Source of the DNA: Cellulomonas xiejunii
Lineage (GTDB): Bacteria > Actinomycetota > Actinomycetes > Actinomycetales > Cellulomonadaceae
Length of the DNA stretch: 64,000 nt
Assembly (NCBI RefSeq): GCF_024508315.1
Contig: NZ_CP101987.1
Span: forward strand, 4,030,001-4,094,000
Reading direction: 5' to 3'
Each line of letters starts with the position of its first letter. Position 1 is the stretch's first letter. Below are positions 26,273 through 34,955 of the stretch, in pieces. Below the pieces are notes generated by a model. The model saw nothing but the letters and a program-made list of their open reading frames with translations. It ran no database searches and was not told the origin of the DNA. A program made the position numbers and the translations under genes.

Positions 26273-26644
26273 CGCGTCCCTCCCCGTCCCGTCCGACCGT
26301 GAGACTGGAAGGTAGACCGGCGGGCCGGCCCCGGTCCCGACCTCCGTGCCGAACCACCCGATCAGCGCAGCCGGGACATACCCGCCCAGAAAGTCCCACC
26401 GCCCCATCCGCCGAGCGGAACCCGGCTCCCCCTGCAGCGCAGGTGAGCAGGACTCACGTTCCATTCGGCGGGAGGACTGTGGGTCCAGCAGTGGTGGGAG
26501 CGATGCCGCGCGCGGCCGAGTGGGACAGGGCAGCTGACCGCACCCGTGGAGGTGCTGTCGCCGGTGCAGGTAGGACTTGGGGTGGCGGCCACGCTCGCTG
26601 GCTCAGAAGCCAGCCCCGCGATGTGGCCCCCGTACTCCGCGGCC
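26273..26644. other. Intergenic stretch with a hairpin
   Basis: A 372-base gap with no credible gene. The only structure I see is a perfect 7-bp hairpin at 26597-26614 (GCTGGCT, loop CAGA, AGCCAGC), 31 bases beyond the thiolase stop on the minus strand, which could be its terminator. Confidence 0.4.
26597..26614 (-). terminator. Candidate terminator of the thiolase gene
   Basis: Perfect 7-bp inverted repeat with a four-base loop just downstream of the thiolase stop. No T-run. Assigned from position. Confidence 0.35.
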
Positions 26645-27868
26645 TCAGCCCACCCGCTCCAGCACCATCGCCATCCCCTGCCCCCCGCCGACGCACATGG
26701 TCTCGAGCCCGAGGGTCCCGTCGCGCTCCTGGAGGCCGTGCAGCAGCGTGCTCGTGATCCGGGCGCCGGTCATGCCGAACGGGTGGCCGACCGCGATGGC
26801 GCCGCCGTGCACGTTGAGCCGGTCGAGGTCGACGCCGAGCTCGCGCGCGGACGGCAGGACCTGCGCGGCGAACGCCTCGTTGAGCTCGACGAGGTCGATG
26901 TCGCCGATCGACAGGCCCGCGAGCGCGAGCGCCCGTCGGCTGGCCTCGACCGGCCCGAGACCCATGAGCTCGGGTGACAGCGCGCTCACGCCCGTCGAGA
27001 CGATGCGCGCGAGCGGCGTCAGGCCGAGCTCGTCGACGACGCGGTCGCTGACCACGACGAGGGCCGCCGCGCCGTCGTTGAGCGGGCAGCAGTTGCCGGC
27101 GGTGACGGTGCCGTCGGGCCGGAACACGGGGTCCAGGGCGGCGAGCGCCTCGACCGTGACCCCCGCGCGAGGACCGTCGTCGCGCGACACGACCGTGCCG
27201 TCCGCGAGCGTGACCGGCGTGATGTCCCGCTCCCAGAAGCCGCTCGTGAGCGCGGCCTCCGCACGGTTCTGGCTCGACGTGGCGTACTCGTCCTGGTCGC
27301 GGCGGGTCGTGCCCGTGCGCTGCGCCACGTTCTCGGCGGTCTGGCCCATCGCGACGTAGACGTCGGGCAGCTCGCCGTCCTCGCGCGGGTCGCGCCACGT
27401 GCTGCCGCCCTTCGCGGACCGGGCCGTGCGCTCGACGGCCTCCGCGAACACCGGGTTGGTCAGGTCCTCGCCGGGGATGAAGTCGCTCGACCCGCGCGCC
27501 GCGTGGCTGACCGACTCGACGCCGGCAGAGACGAACACGTCGCCCTCGCCGGCCTTGATCGCGTGGAACGCCATGCGCGTGGTCTGCAGGCTCGACGAGC
27601 AGTACCGGTTCACGGTCGTGCCGGGCACGGTGTCCAGCCCGAGCAGCACCGCGACGACCCGCGCCATGTTCATCCCCTGCTCGCCGCCGGGCAGCCCGCA
27701 GCCGAGCAGCAGGTCGTCGACGCGCGTCGGGTCGAGCGCCGGCACCTGGTCGAGCGCAGCGCGGACCATCGCGGCGGCGAGGTCGTCGGGGCGCATCGAG
27801 CGCAGCGAGCCCTTGAACGCACGGCCGATGGGTGAGCGGGCGGTGGCGACGACGTAGGCCTCGGGCAT
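26645..27868 (-). CDS. Acetyl-CoA acyltransferase (thiolase)
   Basis: A 407-residue thiolase with all three catalytic elements: nucleophilic Cys90 in TVNRYCSSSLQ, His362 in GGAIAVGHPFGMTGAR and Cys392 in CVGGGQGMA. The length is normal for the degradative family. It cleaves 3-oxoacyl-CoA with CoA in the last step of beta-oxidation. ATG 27868. It lies downstream of and on the same strand as an acyl-CoA dehydrogenase (72 bases away), probably in one transcript. Confidence 0.93.
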   Translation of the reverse strand: MPEAYVVATARSPIGRAFKGSLRSMRPDDLAAAMVRAALDQVPALDPTRVDDLLLGCGLPGGEQGMNMARVVAVLLGLDTVPGTTVNRYCSSSLQTTRMAFHAIKAGEGDVFVSAGVESVSHAARGSSDFIPGEDLTNPVFAEAVERTARSAKGGSTWRDPREDGELPDVYVAMGQTAENVAQRTGTTRRDQDEYATSSQNRAEAALTSGFWERDITPVTLADGTVVSRDDGPRAGVTVEALAALDPVFRPDGTVTAGNCCPLNDGAAALVVVSDRVVDELGLTPLARIVSTGVSALSPELMGLGPVEASRRALALAGLSIGDIDLVELNEAFAAQVLPSARELGVDLDRLNVHGGAIAVGHPFGMTGARITSTLLHGLQERDGTLGLETMCVGGGQGMAMVLERVG

Positions 27869-27940
27869 GGCGGGTCCTCTCGTGGACGACGACGGGGTGG
27901 ACGGACGTACGGTCGGTCGCGCGGCGGCGGGCCGTGCCGG

Positions 27941-29221
27941 TCAGACGAACGCGCCGACCCCGGTGATCGCGCGCCCGACGATGAGGTTGTTCATGTCGCG
28001 TGTGCCCTCGAAGGAGTAGACGGCCTCCGCGTCGGCGAAGAACTTGGCGACCCCGTGGTCAAGCACGATGCCGTTGCCGCCGAGCAGCTCGCGGCACCAC
28101 GCGACCGTCTCGCGCATGCGGGTCGTCGCGTACCCCTTGGCGAGCGCCGCGTGCTCGTCGCCCTGGCGGCCCTGGTCCTGCATCCGCGACGCCTGCAGGC
28201 ACAGCGCGATGCACGCGGTGATGTTCCCGAGGCACTGCGCGAGGCGGTCCTGCACGAGCTGGAACGACGCCAGCGGCCGGCCGAACTGCTGACGCTCCCC
28301 CGCGTACCGCACCGCCGCCTCGTACGCGCCGACCTGCACGCCCACGGCCTGCCAGGCGACCTCGGCGCGCGTGAGCCGGAGCACGAGCGCGACCTCGCGG
28401 AACGAGTGGATGCTCGGCAGCCGGTCGGCCTCGTCGACACGGACGCCGTCGATCGTGATGTCGGCGTTCTGCACGATCCGCAGCGCCTGCTTGCGCTCGA
28501 TCTTGGTGGTCGTGAACCCGGGGGTCCCGCGGCGCACGAGGAAGCCCTTGACCTGGTGGTCGGCGACGTCGCGCGCCCAGATGACGACGACGTCGGCGAA
28601 CGTCGCGTTGCCGATCCACCGCTTGGCGCCGTTGAGCACCCACGTGTCGCCGTGGCGCTCGGCGGTCGTGCGCAGGCCCTTCGATGAGTCGGAGCCGGAC
28701 AGCGGCTCGGTCAGGCCGAACGCGCCGATGAGCTCGCCGCGACCCATGGGTGGCAGCCACTGCGCGCGCTGCTCGGGCGAGCCGCCGATCGCGATCGAGC
28801 TCATCGCCAGGCCGCTCTGCACGCCGACGAACGTCGCCGTCGACGGGTCGACCCGCCCGAGCTCGAGCGCCGCCCAGCCGCGCCACACGGCGCTGTTCTC
28901 GAACCGCTGCGTCTCGGGCCACATCGCGCCGAACATCCCGAGGTCGGCGAGCCCGGGGATGATCTGCGTCGGGAACTCGGCGCGGTCCCAGTAGTCGGCG
29001 GCGATGGGCCGGACCTCGCGCTCCATGAAGTCGCGCAGGCGCAGCGACGCCTCGAGCTCGACGGGCGTGAGCTCGTCCTGGAAGCCGTAGAAGTCGGCGG
29101 CGAGCCGGTCGGTGCCGGGGACGAGGTATGCGCCGGCGTCGGTCGCGGCGCTCCCGGCGGCGGCCGGACGGTCGGCGGTGCGGTCCGTGGCGGCGTGGTC
29201 CGTCGTGGCGGTGTCGGTCAT
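27941..29221 (-). CDS. Acyl-CoA dehydrogenase, glutaryl-CoA dehydrogenase-like
   Basis: A 426-residue FAD acyl-CoA dehydrogenase. ATG 29221 begins a 35-residue Ala/Thr/Asp-rich extension before the conserved domain. FAD/substrate motifs are FGLTEPLSGSDSSKG and WVLNGAKRWIGNATFADVVV. The C-terminal YSFEGTRDMNNLIVGRAITG resembles the YEGT segment with the catalytic Glu in glutaryl-CoA dehydrogenases. Oxidises an acyl-CoA at C2-C3, possibly with decarboxylation of a dicarboxylyl substrate. It precedes the thiolase and is divergent from a TetR regulator across a 28-base dyad. Confidence 0.88.
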   Translation of the reverse strand: MTDTATTDHAATDRTADRPAAAGSAATDAGAYLVPGTDRLAADFYGFQDELTPVELEASLRLRDFMEREVRPIAADYWDRAEFPTQIIPGLADLGMFGAMWPETQRFENSAVWRGWAALELGRVDPSTATFVGVQSGLAMSSIAIGGSPEQRAQWLPPMGRGELIGAFGLTEPLSGSDSSKGLRTTAERHGDTWVLNGAKRWIGNATFADVVVIWARDVADHQVKGFLVRRGTPGFTTTKIERKQALRIVQNADITIDGVRVDEADRLPSIHSFREVALVLRLTRAEVAWQAVGVQVGAYEAAVRYAGERQQFGRPLASFQLVQDRLAQCLGNITACIALCLQASRMQDQGRQGDEHAALAKGYATTRMRETVAWCRELLGGNGIVLDHGVAKFFADAEAVYSFEGTRDMNNLIVGRAITGVGAFV

Positions 29222-29285
29222 CTCGGCCCTCGATCGTCGTCGATCGGCGCGCCGCGCCCCGGTGCGCGCGCGTCCCGCCGCCAGC

Positions 29286-29313
29286 GTTGCATCATTCTGC
29301 GGAATGTTGCAAC
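29286..29313. promoter_or_regulatory. Operator of the QsdR-like TetR regulator
   Basis: GTTGCATCATTC-TGCG-GAATGTTGCAAC is a 28-base dyad matching in 10 of 12 arm positions. It lies between the divergent acyl-CoA dehydrogenase and TetR genes, 31 bases before the regulator's start. It is unlike operators 1-4, so a different regulator, most likely the adjacent one, should bind it. Confidence 0.6.
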
Positions 29314-29344
29314 CCCCTGCCGAGTCGCCACTAGAGTGCGGCGC

Positions 29345-29995
29345 ATGACGGTCCCCACGCACCGGAGCTCGCTCGCGCGGGTCGGCACCGCGGTCGCGCC
29401 GTCCCGGCTGTCCCAGCGCCTCGAGGACGGCACGCACGAGGACGCCGTCCGGGCGTTCCGCATCGCACGCGAGACGTTCATCGCCGGCGAGCGCATCGAC
29501 ATGGGCGGGCTCGCGACCCGCTTGGGCGTCGACCGCACCTCGCTGTTCCGCTGGGTCGGCAACCGCGACGCGCTGCTGTCCGAGGTGCTGTGGTCGCTCG
29601 CCGTCCCGACGCTCGAGCAGGCCGACGCCGCGACCCACGGGCGTTCCGGCGGCGACCGGGTCGTCGCGATCCTCACCTCGTTCGCGCACGACCTCATCAC
29701 CGCCGACTACTTCCGGTCGTTCCTGCGCCGGGAGCCCGCACGGGCCCTGCGGCTGCTCACGACGAACGACAGCGAGATCCAGCGCCGGTACGTCGCCGTC
29801 GTCGAGCAGCTGGTCCGCGAGGAGCTCGGCGACCGGCCGTTCGGGCGCGACATCGCTCCGGCCGACCTCGCCTACCTGCTCGTGCGGGTCTCGGAGTCCT
29901 TCACGTACGCCGACCTGATCACGGGCGACGCGCCGAGCGCCGAGCGCGCCCGCGCCGCGTTCGACCTCGTCCTGCGCCCCGAGGAGCCCCGATGA
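29345..29995 (+). CDS. TetR-family regulator (QsdR-like)
   Basis: A 216-residue TetR-type regulator. The helix-turn-helix is at about residues 45-72 (IDMGGLATRLGVDRTSLFRW), a divergent form of the usual one. The C-terminal ligand domain is of the type seen in QsdR-like proteins. ATG 29345 lies downstream of a 28-base dyad. Overlaps the thioesterase gene by ATGA. It probably controls the divergent dehydrogenase-thiolase unit and itself. Confidence 0.82.
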   Translation: MTVPTHRSSLARVGTAVAPSRLSQRLEDGTHEDAVRAFRIARETFIAGERIDMGGLATRLGVDRTSLFRWVGNRDALLSEVLWSLAVPTLEQADAATHGRSGGDRVVAILTSFAHDLITADYFRSFLRREPARALRLLTTNDSEIQRRYVAVVEQLVREELGDRPFGRDIAPADLAYLLVRVSESFTYADLITGDAPSAERARAAFDLVLRPEEPR

Positions 29996-30411
29996 CCTAC
30001 GGCCACCGCGCCCCGTTCCCGACGCGCTGGAACGACAACGACCAGTACGGGCACGTCAACAACACCGTCTACTACGAGGCGATGGACACGACCGTCAACG
30101 CCTGGATGATCGGCGCCGGGCTCGACCCCCTCGGCGGCGACCGGATCGCGCTGTGCGTCTCGTCGTCGTGCGAGTTCCGGGCGCCCGCGTCGTTCCCCGA
30201 GCCGCTCGCGGTCGGCCTGCGCGCGGGCCGCGTGGGGACCACGAGCATCACGTGGGAGCTCGGCATCCTGCGCGCGGACGAGCCGGAGCCGATCGCGACC
30301 GGGCGCTTCGTGCACGTGTTCGTCGACCGCGACTCGCGCCGCCCGGCGCCGATCCCCGAGGCGATCCGGGCCGCGATCGAGCGGGACCTCCTGGTCCGAC
30401 CCAGCGCCTGA
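29992..30411 (+). CDS. Acyl-CoA thioesterase, hot-dog fold
   Basis: A 139-residue 4-hydroxybenzoyl-CoA-thioesterase-type protein with the diagnostic TRWNDNDQYGHVNNTVYYE (catalytic Asp in the NDNDQYGHVNN motif). It would release CoA from an acyl-CoA, recovering CoA or detoxifying dead-end esters. Translationally coupled to the TetR gene by ATGA. Confidence 0.87.
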   Translation: MTYGHRAPFPTRWNDNDQYGHVNNTVYYEAMDTTVNAWMIGAGLDPLGGDRIALCVSSSCEFRAPASFPEPLAVGLRAGRVGTTSITWELGILRADEPEPIATGRFVHVFVDRDSRRPAPIPEAIRAAIERDLLVRPSA

Positions 30412-30496
30412 CCTACCCCGGGACCGTCGTCGGCGCCGGGTCGGTGTCGGACGACGTCACGGCGTCGACCACCGGGGGACTACAGGCTCGACACGT

Positions 30497-30516
30497 CATA
30501 CCGACTGTCCGGTATG
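30497..30516. promoter_or_regulatory. TetR-type operator 2 (kinase-dehydrogenase operon)
   Basis: CATACCGACTGTCCGGTATG: perfect 7-bp arms CATACCG/CGGTATG around six bases, 51 bases upstream of the APH kinase start. The best-conserved copy of the four-site set. Confidence 0.75.
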
Positions 30517-30566
30517 CTGCGGAGCGTGGGCACCGCCGCCCGCCCGAACCGCGGAGGTGGTCGCCG

Positions 30567-31661
30567 GTGACCCAGCCCGTCCCGGACGCGCCCACCGCGG
30601 CCGTCGGCACCACCGCACGGGCACTGCCCGGTCTCGACGTCGCGCGCCTCGACACGTGGCTCCGCCGCACACACCCCGAGCTCGCGACCGACGAGCCGCT
30701 GCGCGCGACGCTGTTCGCCGGCGGCCGCAGCAACCTCACGTACCGGGTCGACGGCGCGCGCGTCCCGCTCGTGCTGCGCCGGCCGCCGTTGGGCCACGTG
30801 CAGGAGACCGCGCACGACATGGCCCGCGAGTACCGCGTGATCCGCGCGCTCGGCCGCACCCGCGTCCCCGTGCCCGCGACCGTGGACCTCGTCGACGACG
30901 CCGACGGCAGCGCCGGGACCGGGACGCCGTTCTTCGTCATGGAGCGGGTCGGGGGCGAGGCACTGCGCGACCCCACGCAGAACGGCGCCTGGTCCCCCGC
31001 CGAGCTCCGGACCCTGAGCCTCGATCTCGCGGAGCTGCTCGCCGAGCTGCACACCCTCGATCCCGCGTCCGTCGGGCTGGCCGACCTCGGCCGACCCGAC
31101 GGCTACCTCGGCCGCCAGCTGCACCGCTGGGGTCGGCAGTACGACGGCTCGCGCTCGCGCGACCTCCCCGCGCTCGACACGCTGCAGGAGCGCCTGCGCG
31201 AGCACGTGCCCGCGACCGTCCGCACCGGACTCGTGCACGGGGACTACCGGCTCGACAACGCGCTCGTCTCCCGCGCGGGCGGCGTGCACGTGGCGGCGGT
31301 GCTCGACTGGGAGATGGCCACGCTCGGCGACGCCGCCGTCGACCTCGGGATGCTCGGCCTGTACTGGGACATCCGCCGGATCGCGCCGCCCGACGGCCTG
31401 ACCGCGAGCGCGGTCGACCCCGCCGCGGGCTACCCGGAGTTCGCCGAGCTCGCCGACGCGTACGCGGCCCGGTCGGGCTCGTCCGTCCCCGAGCTGTCCT
31501 GGTACCGCGCGCTCGCGGCGTACAAGCTCGCGGTGATCCTCGAGGGCGTGCACTTCCGGTACCGCGCGGGCGAGACCGTGGGCGAGGGCTTCGACGCGAT
31601 CGGCGCCCTCGTCCTCCCGTTGGCCGACGAGGGCCTCGCGTGCCTCGACGGCGCGAGCTGA
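30567..31661 (+). CDS. ACAD-associated APH-type kinase (LvaA-like)
   Basis: A 364-residue phosphotransferase of the group that accompanies acyl-CoA dehydrogenases (ACAD10/11 N-terminal domain, LvaA). The nucleotide loop is LFAGGRSNLTYRVDGARVPL with the RRPP Lys/Arg strand. The catalytic loop is LVHGDYRLDNALVS (HGDxxxxN intact) and the metal loop LDWEMATLGDAAVDLG. GTG 30567 follows GCGGAGG. In the levulinate pathway LvaA phosphorylates 4-hydroxyacyl-CoA so that a dehydrogenase-fold partner can eliminate phosphate. The adjacent dehydrogenase and ligase support the same chemistry here. Confidence 0.87.
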   Translation: MTQPVPDAPTAAVGTTARALPGLDVARLDTWLRRTHPELATDEPLRATLFAGGRSNLTYRVDGARVPLVLRRPPLGHVQETAHDMAREYRVIRALGRTRVPVPATVDLVDDADGSAGTGTPFFVMERVGGEALRDPTQNGAWSPAELRTLSLDLAELLAELHTLDPASVGLADLGRPDGYLGRQLHRWGRQYDGSRSRDLPALDTLQERLREHVPATVRTGLVHGDYRLDNALVSRAGGVHVAAVLDWEMATLGDAAVDLGMLGLYWDIRRIAPPDGLTASAVDPAAGYPEFAELADAYAARSGSSVPELSWYRALAAYKLAVILEGVHFRYRAGETVGEGFDAIGALVLPLADEGLACLDGAS

Positions 31662-31672
31662 GAGCAGCGGAC

Positions 31673-32884
31673 GTGGACTTCGCCTACGACGAGCGGACCC
31701 GGGACGTGTGCACCCGCACGCGCACGTTCCTCGACGAGCACGTCCTGCCCGCCGAGCCGGTGCTCGACGCGCAGGTCGCGGCGACCCCCGACGAGTGGGG
31801 TCCGCGCCCGGTGGTCCGCGAGCTGCAGGAGATCGCGCGGGCGCAGGGCCTGTGGAACCTGTTCCTGCCGGGGCCGCGCGGCGCCGGGCTGACGAACCTG
31901 CAGTACGCGCCCGTCGCCGAGCTCCTGGGCCGCAGCCCGCGCCTCGGCCCCGTCGCGACCAACTGCGCGGCCCCCGACACCGGGAACGCCGAGCTGCTCG
32001 CCGAGTTCGGGACCCCCGAGCAGCAGGAGCGCTGGCTCGACCCGCTGCTCGCCGCGCAGACCCGCTCGGCGTTCTGCATGACCGAGCCCGGCACCGCGTC
32101 GTCCGATGCCACCCAGATCGCGACCCGCATCCGCCGCGACGGCGACCACCTGGTGGTCACGGGTCGCAAGTGGTGGTCGACGGGCGCCATGAACCCCGAC
32201 GCGACGCTGCTCGTCGTCATGGGGGCGACCGACCCCGAGGCGCCGCGGCACCGGCAGCAGAGCATCGTGCTCGTCCCGCGCGACACCCCCGGCGTGCGGG
32301 TCGTCCGCCCGCTGACCGTGCTCGGCTACGACGACCGCGACCACGGCGGGCACGCCGAGATCGCGTTCGAGGACGTGCGCGTGCCCGCCTCGGCGCTGCT
32401 CGGCGGTGAGGGCGACGGGTTCGCGATCGCGCAGGCCCGGCTCGGACCGGGCCGCATCCACCACTGCATGCGGGCGCTCGGCATGGCGGAGCGCGCGCTC
32501 GACCTCGTGCGCGAGCGCGCCGCGTCCCGGTCCCCGTTCGGCCGGCCGCTCGCCGAGCAGGGCGTCGTGCGGGAGTGGGCCGCGGAGTCGCGCATCCAGC
32601 TCGAGGCGCTGAGGCTGCTCGTCCTCAAGACCGCCTGGCTCATGGACACGGTCGGCAACCGCGCGGCGATGACCGAGATCCAGGCGATCAAGATCGCGGT
32701 CCCGCGAGCGGTGCAGCAGATCGTGGACCGCGCGATCCAGGTGTTCGGTGCGGCGGGGCTCAGCGAGGACCAGCCGCTCGCCGCGATGTACGCCGCGGCA
32801 CGGTCGCTGCGGATCGCCGACGGGCCCGACGAGGTCCACCTCTCCTCGCTCGGGAAGGCCGAGCTCCGACCGCGCCCGACGTGA
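31673..32884 (+). CDS. Acyl-CoA dehydrogenase family protein (ACAD11/LvaC-like)
   Basis: A 403-residue ACAD protein, with substrate/FAD motifs FCMTEPGTASSDATQIATRI and LVVTGRKWWSTGAMNPDATL, and QVFGAAGLSEDQPLAAMYAA near the C-terminus. The GRKWWSTGA variant of the flavin motif is typical of ACAD10/11-like enzymes. GTG 31673, eleven bases after the kinase stop. With the kinase it probably converts 4-phosphoacyl-CoA to an enoyl- or 3-hydroxyacyl-CoA; by family this is known, for this protein it is inferred. Confidence 0.87.
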   Translation: MDFAYDERTRDVCTRTRTFLDEHVLPAEPVLDAQVAATPDEWGPRPVVRELQEIARAQGLWNLFLPGPRGAGLTNLQYAPVAELLGRSPRLGPVATNCAAPDTGNAELLAEFGTPEQQERWLDPLLAAQTRSAFCMTEPGTASSDATQIATRIRRDGDHLVVTGRKWWSTGAMNPDATLLVVMGATDPEAPRHRQQSIVLVPRDTPGVRVVRPLTVLGYDDRDHGGHAEIAFEDVRVPASALLGGEGDGFAIAQARLGPGRIHHCMRALGMAERALDLVRERAASRSPFGRPLAEQGVVREWAAESRIQLEALRLLVLKTAWLMDTVGNRAAMTEIQAIKIAVPRAVQQIVDRAIQVFGAAGLSEDQPLAAMYAAARSLRIADGPDEVHLSSLGKAELRPRPT

Positions 32885-32979
32885 CGTCCCGCCCGCTCGC
32901 ACCGCACCACCCGCGCACGACCCCCGCACCACCCCCGCTGTAGTCGCCGCCGAAGTCACCGCACGCGAAGGGACCCGAG

Positions 32980-34578
32980 ATGACCCCCGACCCGATCCTC
33001 ACCGGCCCAGGGCACAGCACGCTGTCCGTCGCCGCGATCCTCGCCGAGACCGCCCGCCGCCACCCGGACCGGGTCGCGTTCCACTTCGGTGACGCCGCAC
33101 TGACCTACGGCCCGCTGTGGGACCGCACGCGCGCGTACGCCGGTGCCCTGCGGGACCGCGGCGTCGGGCCGGGCGACCGCGTCGCGATGCTCGTGCCGAA
33201 CGTGCCCGACTTCGCGCGCGTCTACTACGCGGTCCTGTCGCTCGGCGCGGTCGTCGTGCCCGTGCACCTGCTGTTCAAGGCCCAGGAGATCGAGTACGTG
33301 CTGCGCGACAGCGGCGCGACGCTGCTCGTCGCCGCGGCCCCGATGCTCGGCGAGGCGCTGCCGGCCGCCGCGGCGGCCGGCATCCCCGCCGTGACGGTCC
33401 TGGTTCCCGACACGCACGCCGGCGCGGTCCCGGCCCCGCGCCTGGAGGACGAGGCCGACGCCGCGGTACCGGTCCACACGTACGCGTCGGTCAACCCGCT
33501 CGCGCCGGCCACGGTCCTGTACACGAGCGGCACGACGGGCCGCCCCAAGGGCGCGGTCGCCTCGCACCTGACTCTCGTCGAGCAGGTGCACGTCACGCTG
33601 CTCGACACCACGGACCTGCAGGCCGACGACGTCATCTTCGGCGGGCTGCCGTTCTTCCACACGTTCGGCCAGTCCGCCGTGCTCAACACCGCGTTCCGGC
33701 GCGGCGCCGCGATCGTCCTGCTGCCCCGGTTCGACCCCGACGAGGCGCTCGCGCTGCTCGTCCGGCACCGCGCGACGGTGTTCACCGCCGTCCCGACGAT
33801 GTTCCTCGGCATGGTCCAGGCCGCCGCGCGCACGCCCGACCGGCCCCCGCTCAAGTACGCGGTCTCGGGCGGCGCCGCGCTGCCGGTCGCGCTGCTCGAG
33901 GCGTTCGCGGAGACCTTCGGCGCGGACGTGCACGAGGGCTACGGGCTGACGGAGACGGCGCCGACCGTGTCGTTCAACTACGTCGGCGAGCCCATCCGAC
34001 CGGGCACCGTCGGCCGGCCGCTGTGGGGCGTCGACGTGGAGGTGGCGGACCCCGAGGTCGAGGGTCGGATCGTGCTGCTCGGCCCGGGCGAGCTCGGCGA
34101 GCTCGTGGTGCGTGGCCACAACCTGTTCAAGGGCTACCTCGGCAACCCCGAGGCGACCGCTGCGGCCGTCGTCGACGGCTGGTTCCGGACCGGCGACCTC
34201 GGCACCGTCGACGCCGAGGGGATCGTGACGATCGTCGACCGCAAGAAGGACATGATCGTCCGCAACGGTTACAACGTGTACCCGAGCGAGGTCGAGGACG
34301 CGATGGTCCGCCACCCGGCCGTCGCGCAGGCCGCGGTGTTCGGCATCGCCGACGACGCGCACGGCCAGGAGGTCCACGCCGCCGTCGTCCTCATGCCCGG
34401 CCGCGCGGCGACCGCGCAGGAGGTCGTCGACTTCACGCGCGAGCTGATCGCCGCCTACAAGTACCCGCGCGTGGTCCACCTCGTCGAGACGCTGCCGCTC
34501 GGCGGCTCGGGCAAGGTGCTCAAGCGTGAGCTCGTGGCGCAGTACTCGACGTCGGCCGGGGAACCGGTCGCGCACTGA
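32980..34578 (+). CDS. Acyl-CoA ligase (class I adenylate-forming)
   Basis: A 532-residue ANL ligase, with P-loop LYTSGTTGRPKGAVASHL, A5 EGYGLTETAPTVSF, A7 WFRTGDLG, hinge DRKKDMIVRNGYNVYP and A10 Lys in LGGSGKVLKREL. It activates a carboxylic acid to acyl-CoA, probably the entry step for the kinase/dehydrogenase pair upstream. ATG 32980. A degraded second copy of its last ~100 bases lies at 39475-39575, on the far side of the Dam/NurA/HerA island. Confidence 0.9.
   Translation: MTPDPILTGPGHSTLSVAAILAETARRHPDRVAFHFGDAALTYGPLWDRTRAYAGALRDRGVGPGDRVAMLVPNVPDFARVYYAVLSLGAVVVPVHLLFKAQEIEYVLRDSGATLLVAAAPMLGEALPAAAAAGIPAVTVLVPDTHAGAVPAPRLEDEADAAVPVHTYASVNPLAPATVLYTSGTTGRPKGAVASHLTLVEQVHVTLLDTTDLQADDVIFGGLPFFHTFGQSAVLNTAFRRGAAIVLLPRFDPDEALALLVRHRATVFTAVPTMFLGMVQAAARTPDRPPLKYAVSGGAALPVALLEAFAETFGADVHEGYGLTETAPTVSFNYVGEPIRPGTVGRPLWGVDVEVADPEVEGRIVLLGPGELGELVVRGHNLFKGYLGNPEATAAAVVDGWFRTGDLGTVDAEGIVTIVDRKKDMIVRNGYNVYPSEVEDAMVRHPAVAQAAVFGIADDAHGQEVHAAVVLMPGRAATAQEVVDFTRELIAAYKYPRVVHLVETLPLGGSGKVLKRELVAQYSTSAGEPVAH
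34477..34578 (+). repeat. Ligase 3' end, copy A of the island-flanking repeat
   Basis: The last ~100 bases of the acyl-CoA ligase gene, including its stop. Imperfectly repeated in the same orientation at 39475-39575 (visibly more than 80% identical, with one single-base deletion). Between the copies lie only the Dam/NurA/HerA genes and non-coding sequence. Confidence 0.75.
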
Positions 34579-34955
34579 CGGCGGCAGAGCGACCCAGACC
34601 AGGTCCGCACCAAGGGCGCGGCCCTGCGAGCCGGAGTGCGCACCGGGGTCCCGTCCGTGACCGCTGGTCAGATGAAGCAGGCTCTGACGCCGCCACTCGG
34701 ACCCAGACGAGATACATCGCTCAAGCAGGTTCCGTGGGCCCAGCGCACACTCGTCGCATGCGCGCTCGCCGCCTGAGACAACTGTCATCCACTCGTGCAG
34801 CAGCCCCGTCGACGTGCTCGTTCTCGGACGCGAGAACTGCCTGCGGTGCGGAAGTGAGCACTTAGCCTTGTCCGGCTCGGGCAGCCGACGACGCTGTCAG
34901 ATGGGTTCCCTAGACTCGCCCGGGTAGTGTCCAGCTTCGACCGAAGGGAGGCACC
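34579..34955. other. Intergenic left edge of the island
   Basis: A 377-base gap without a gene. It contains a perfect hairpin at 34820-34837 (GTTCTCG, loop GACG, CGAGAAC), possibly an operator or terminator, and a -10-like TAGACT at 34911-34916, 40 bases before the methyltransferase start, with no good -35. Base composition falls below that of the flanking catabolic genes here. Confidence 0.5.

Noticed and set aside
26273..26464. An N-terminal extension of the FN3 lipoprotein from an upstream start.
   Set aside because: The start at 26272 gives a normal lipoprotein signal with lipobox; an extension would bury it.
27900..27930. A fifth copy of the TetR palindrome (GTACGGTCGGTCG) upstream of the thiolase.
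   Set aside because: Only one half-site resembles the consensus and the arms do not form a dyad.
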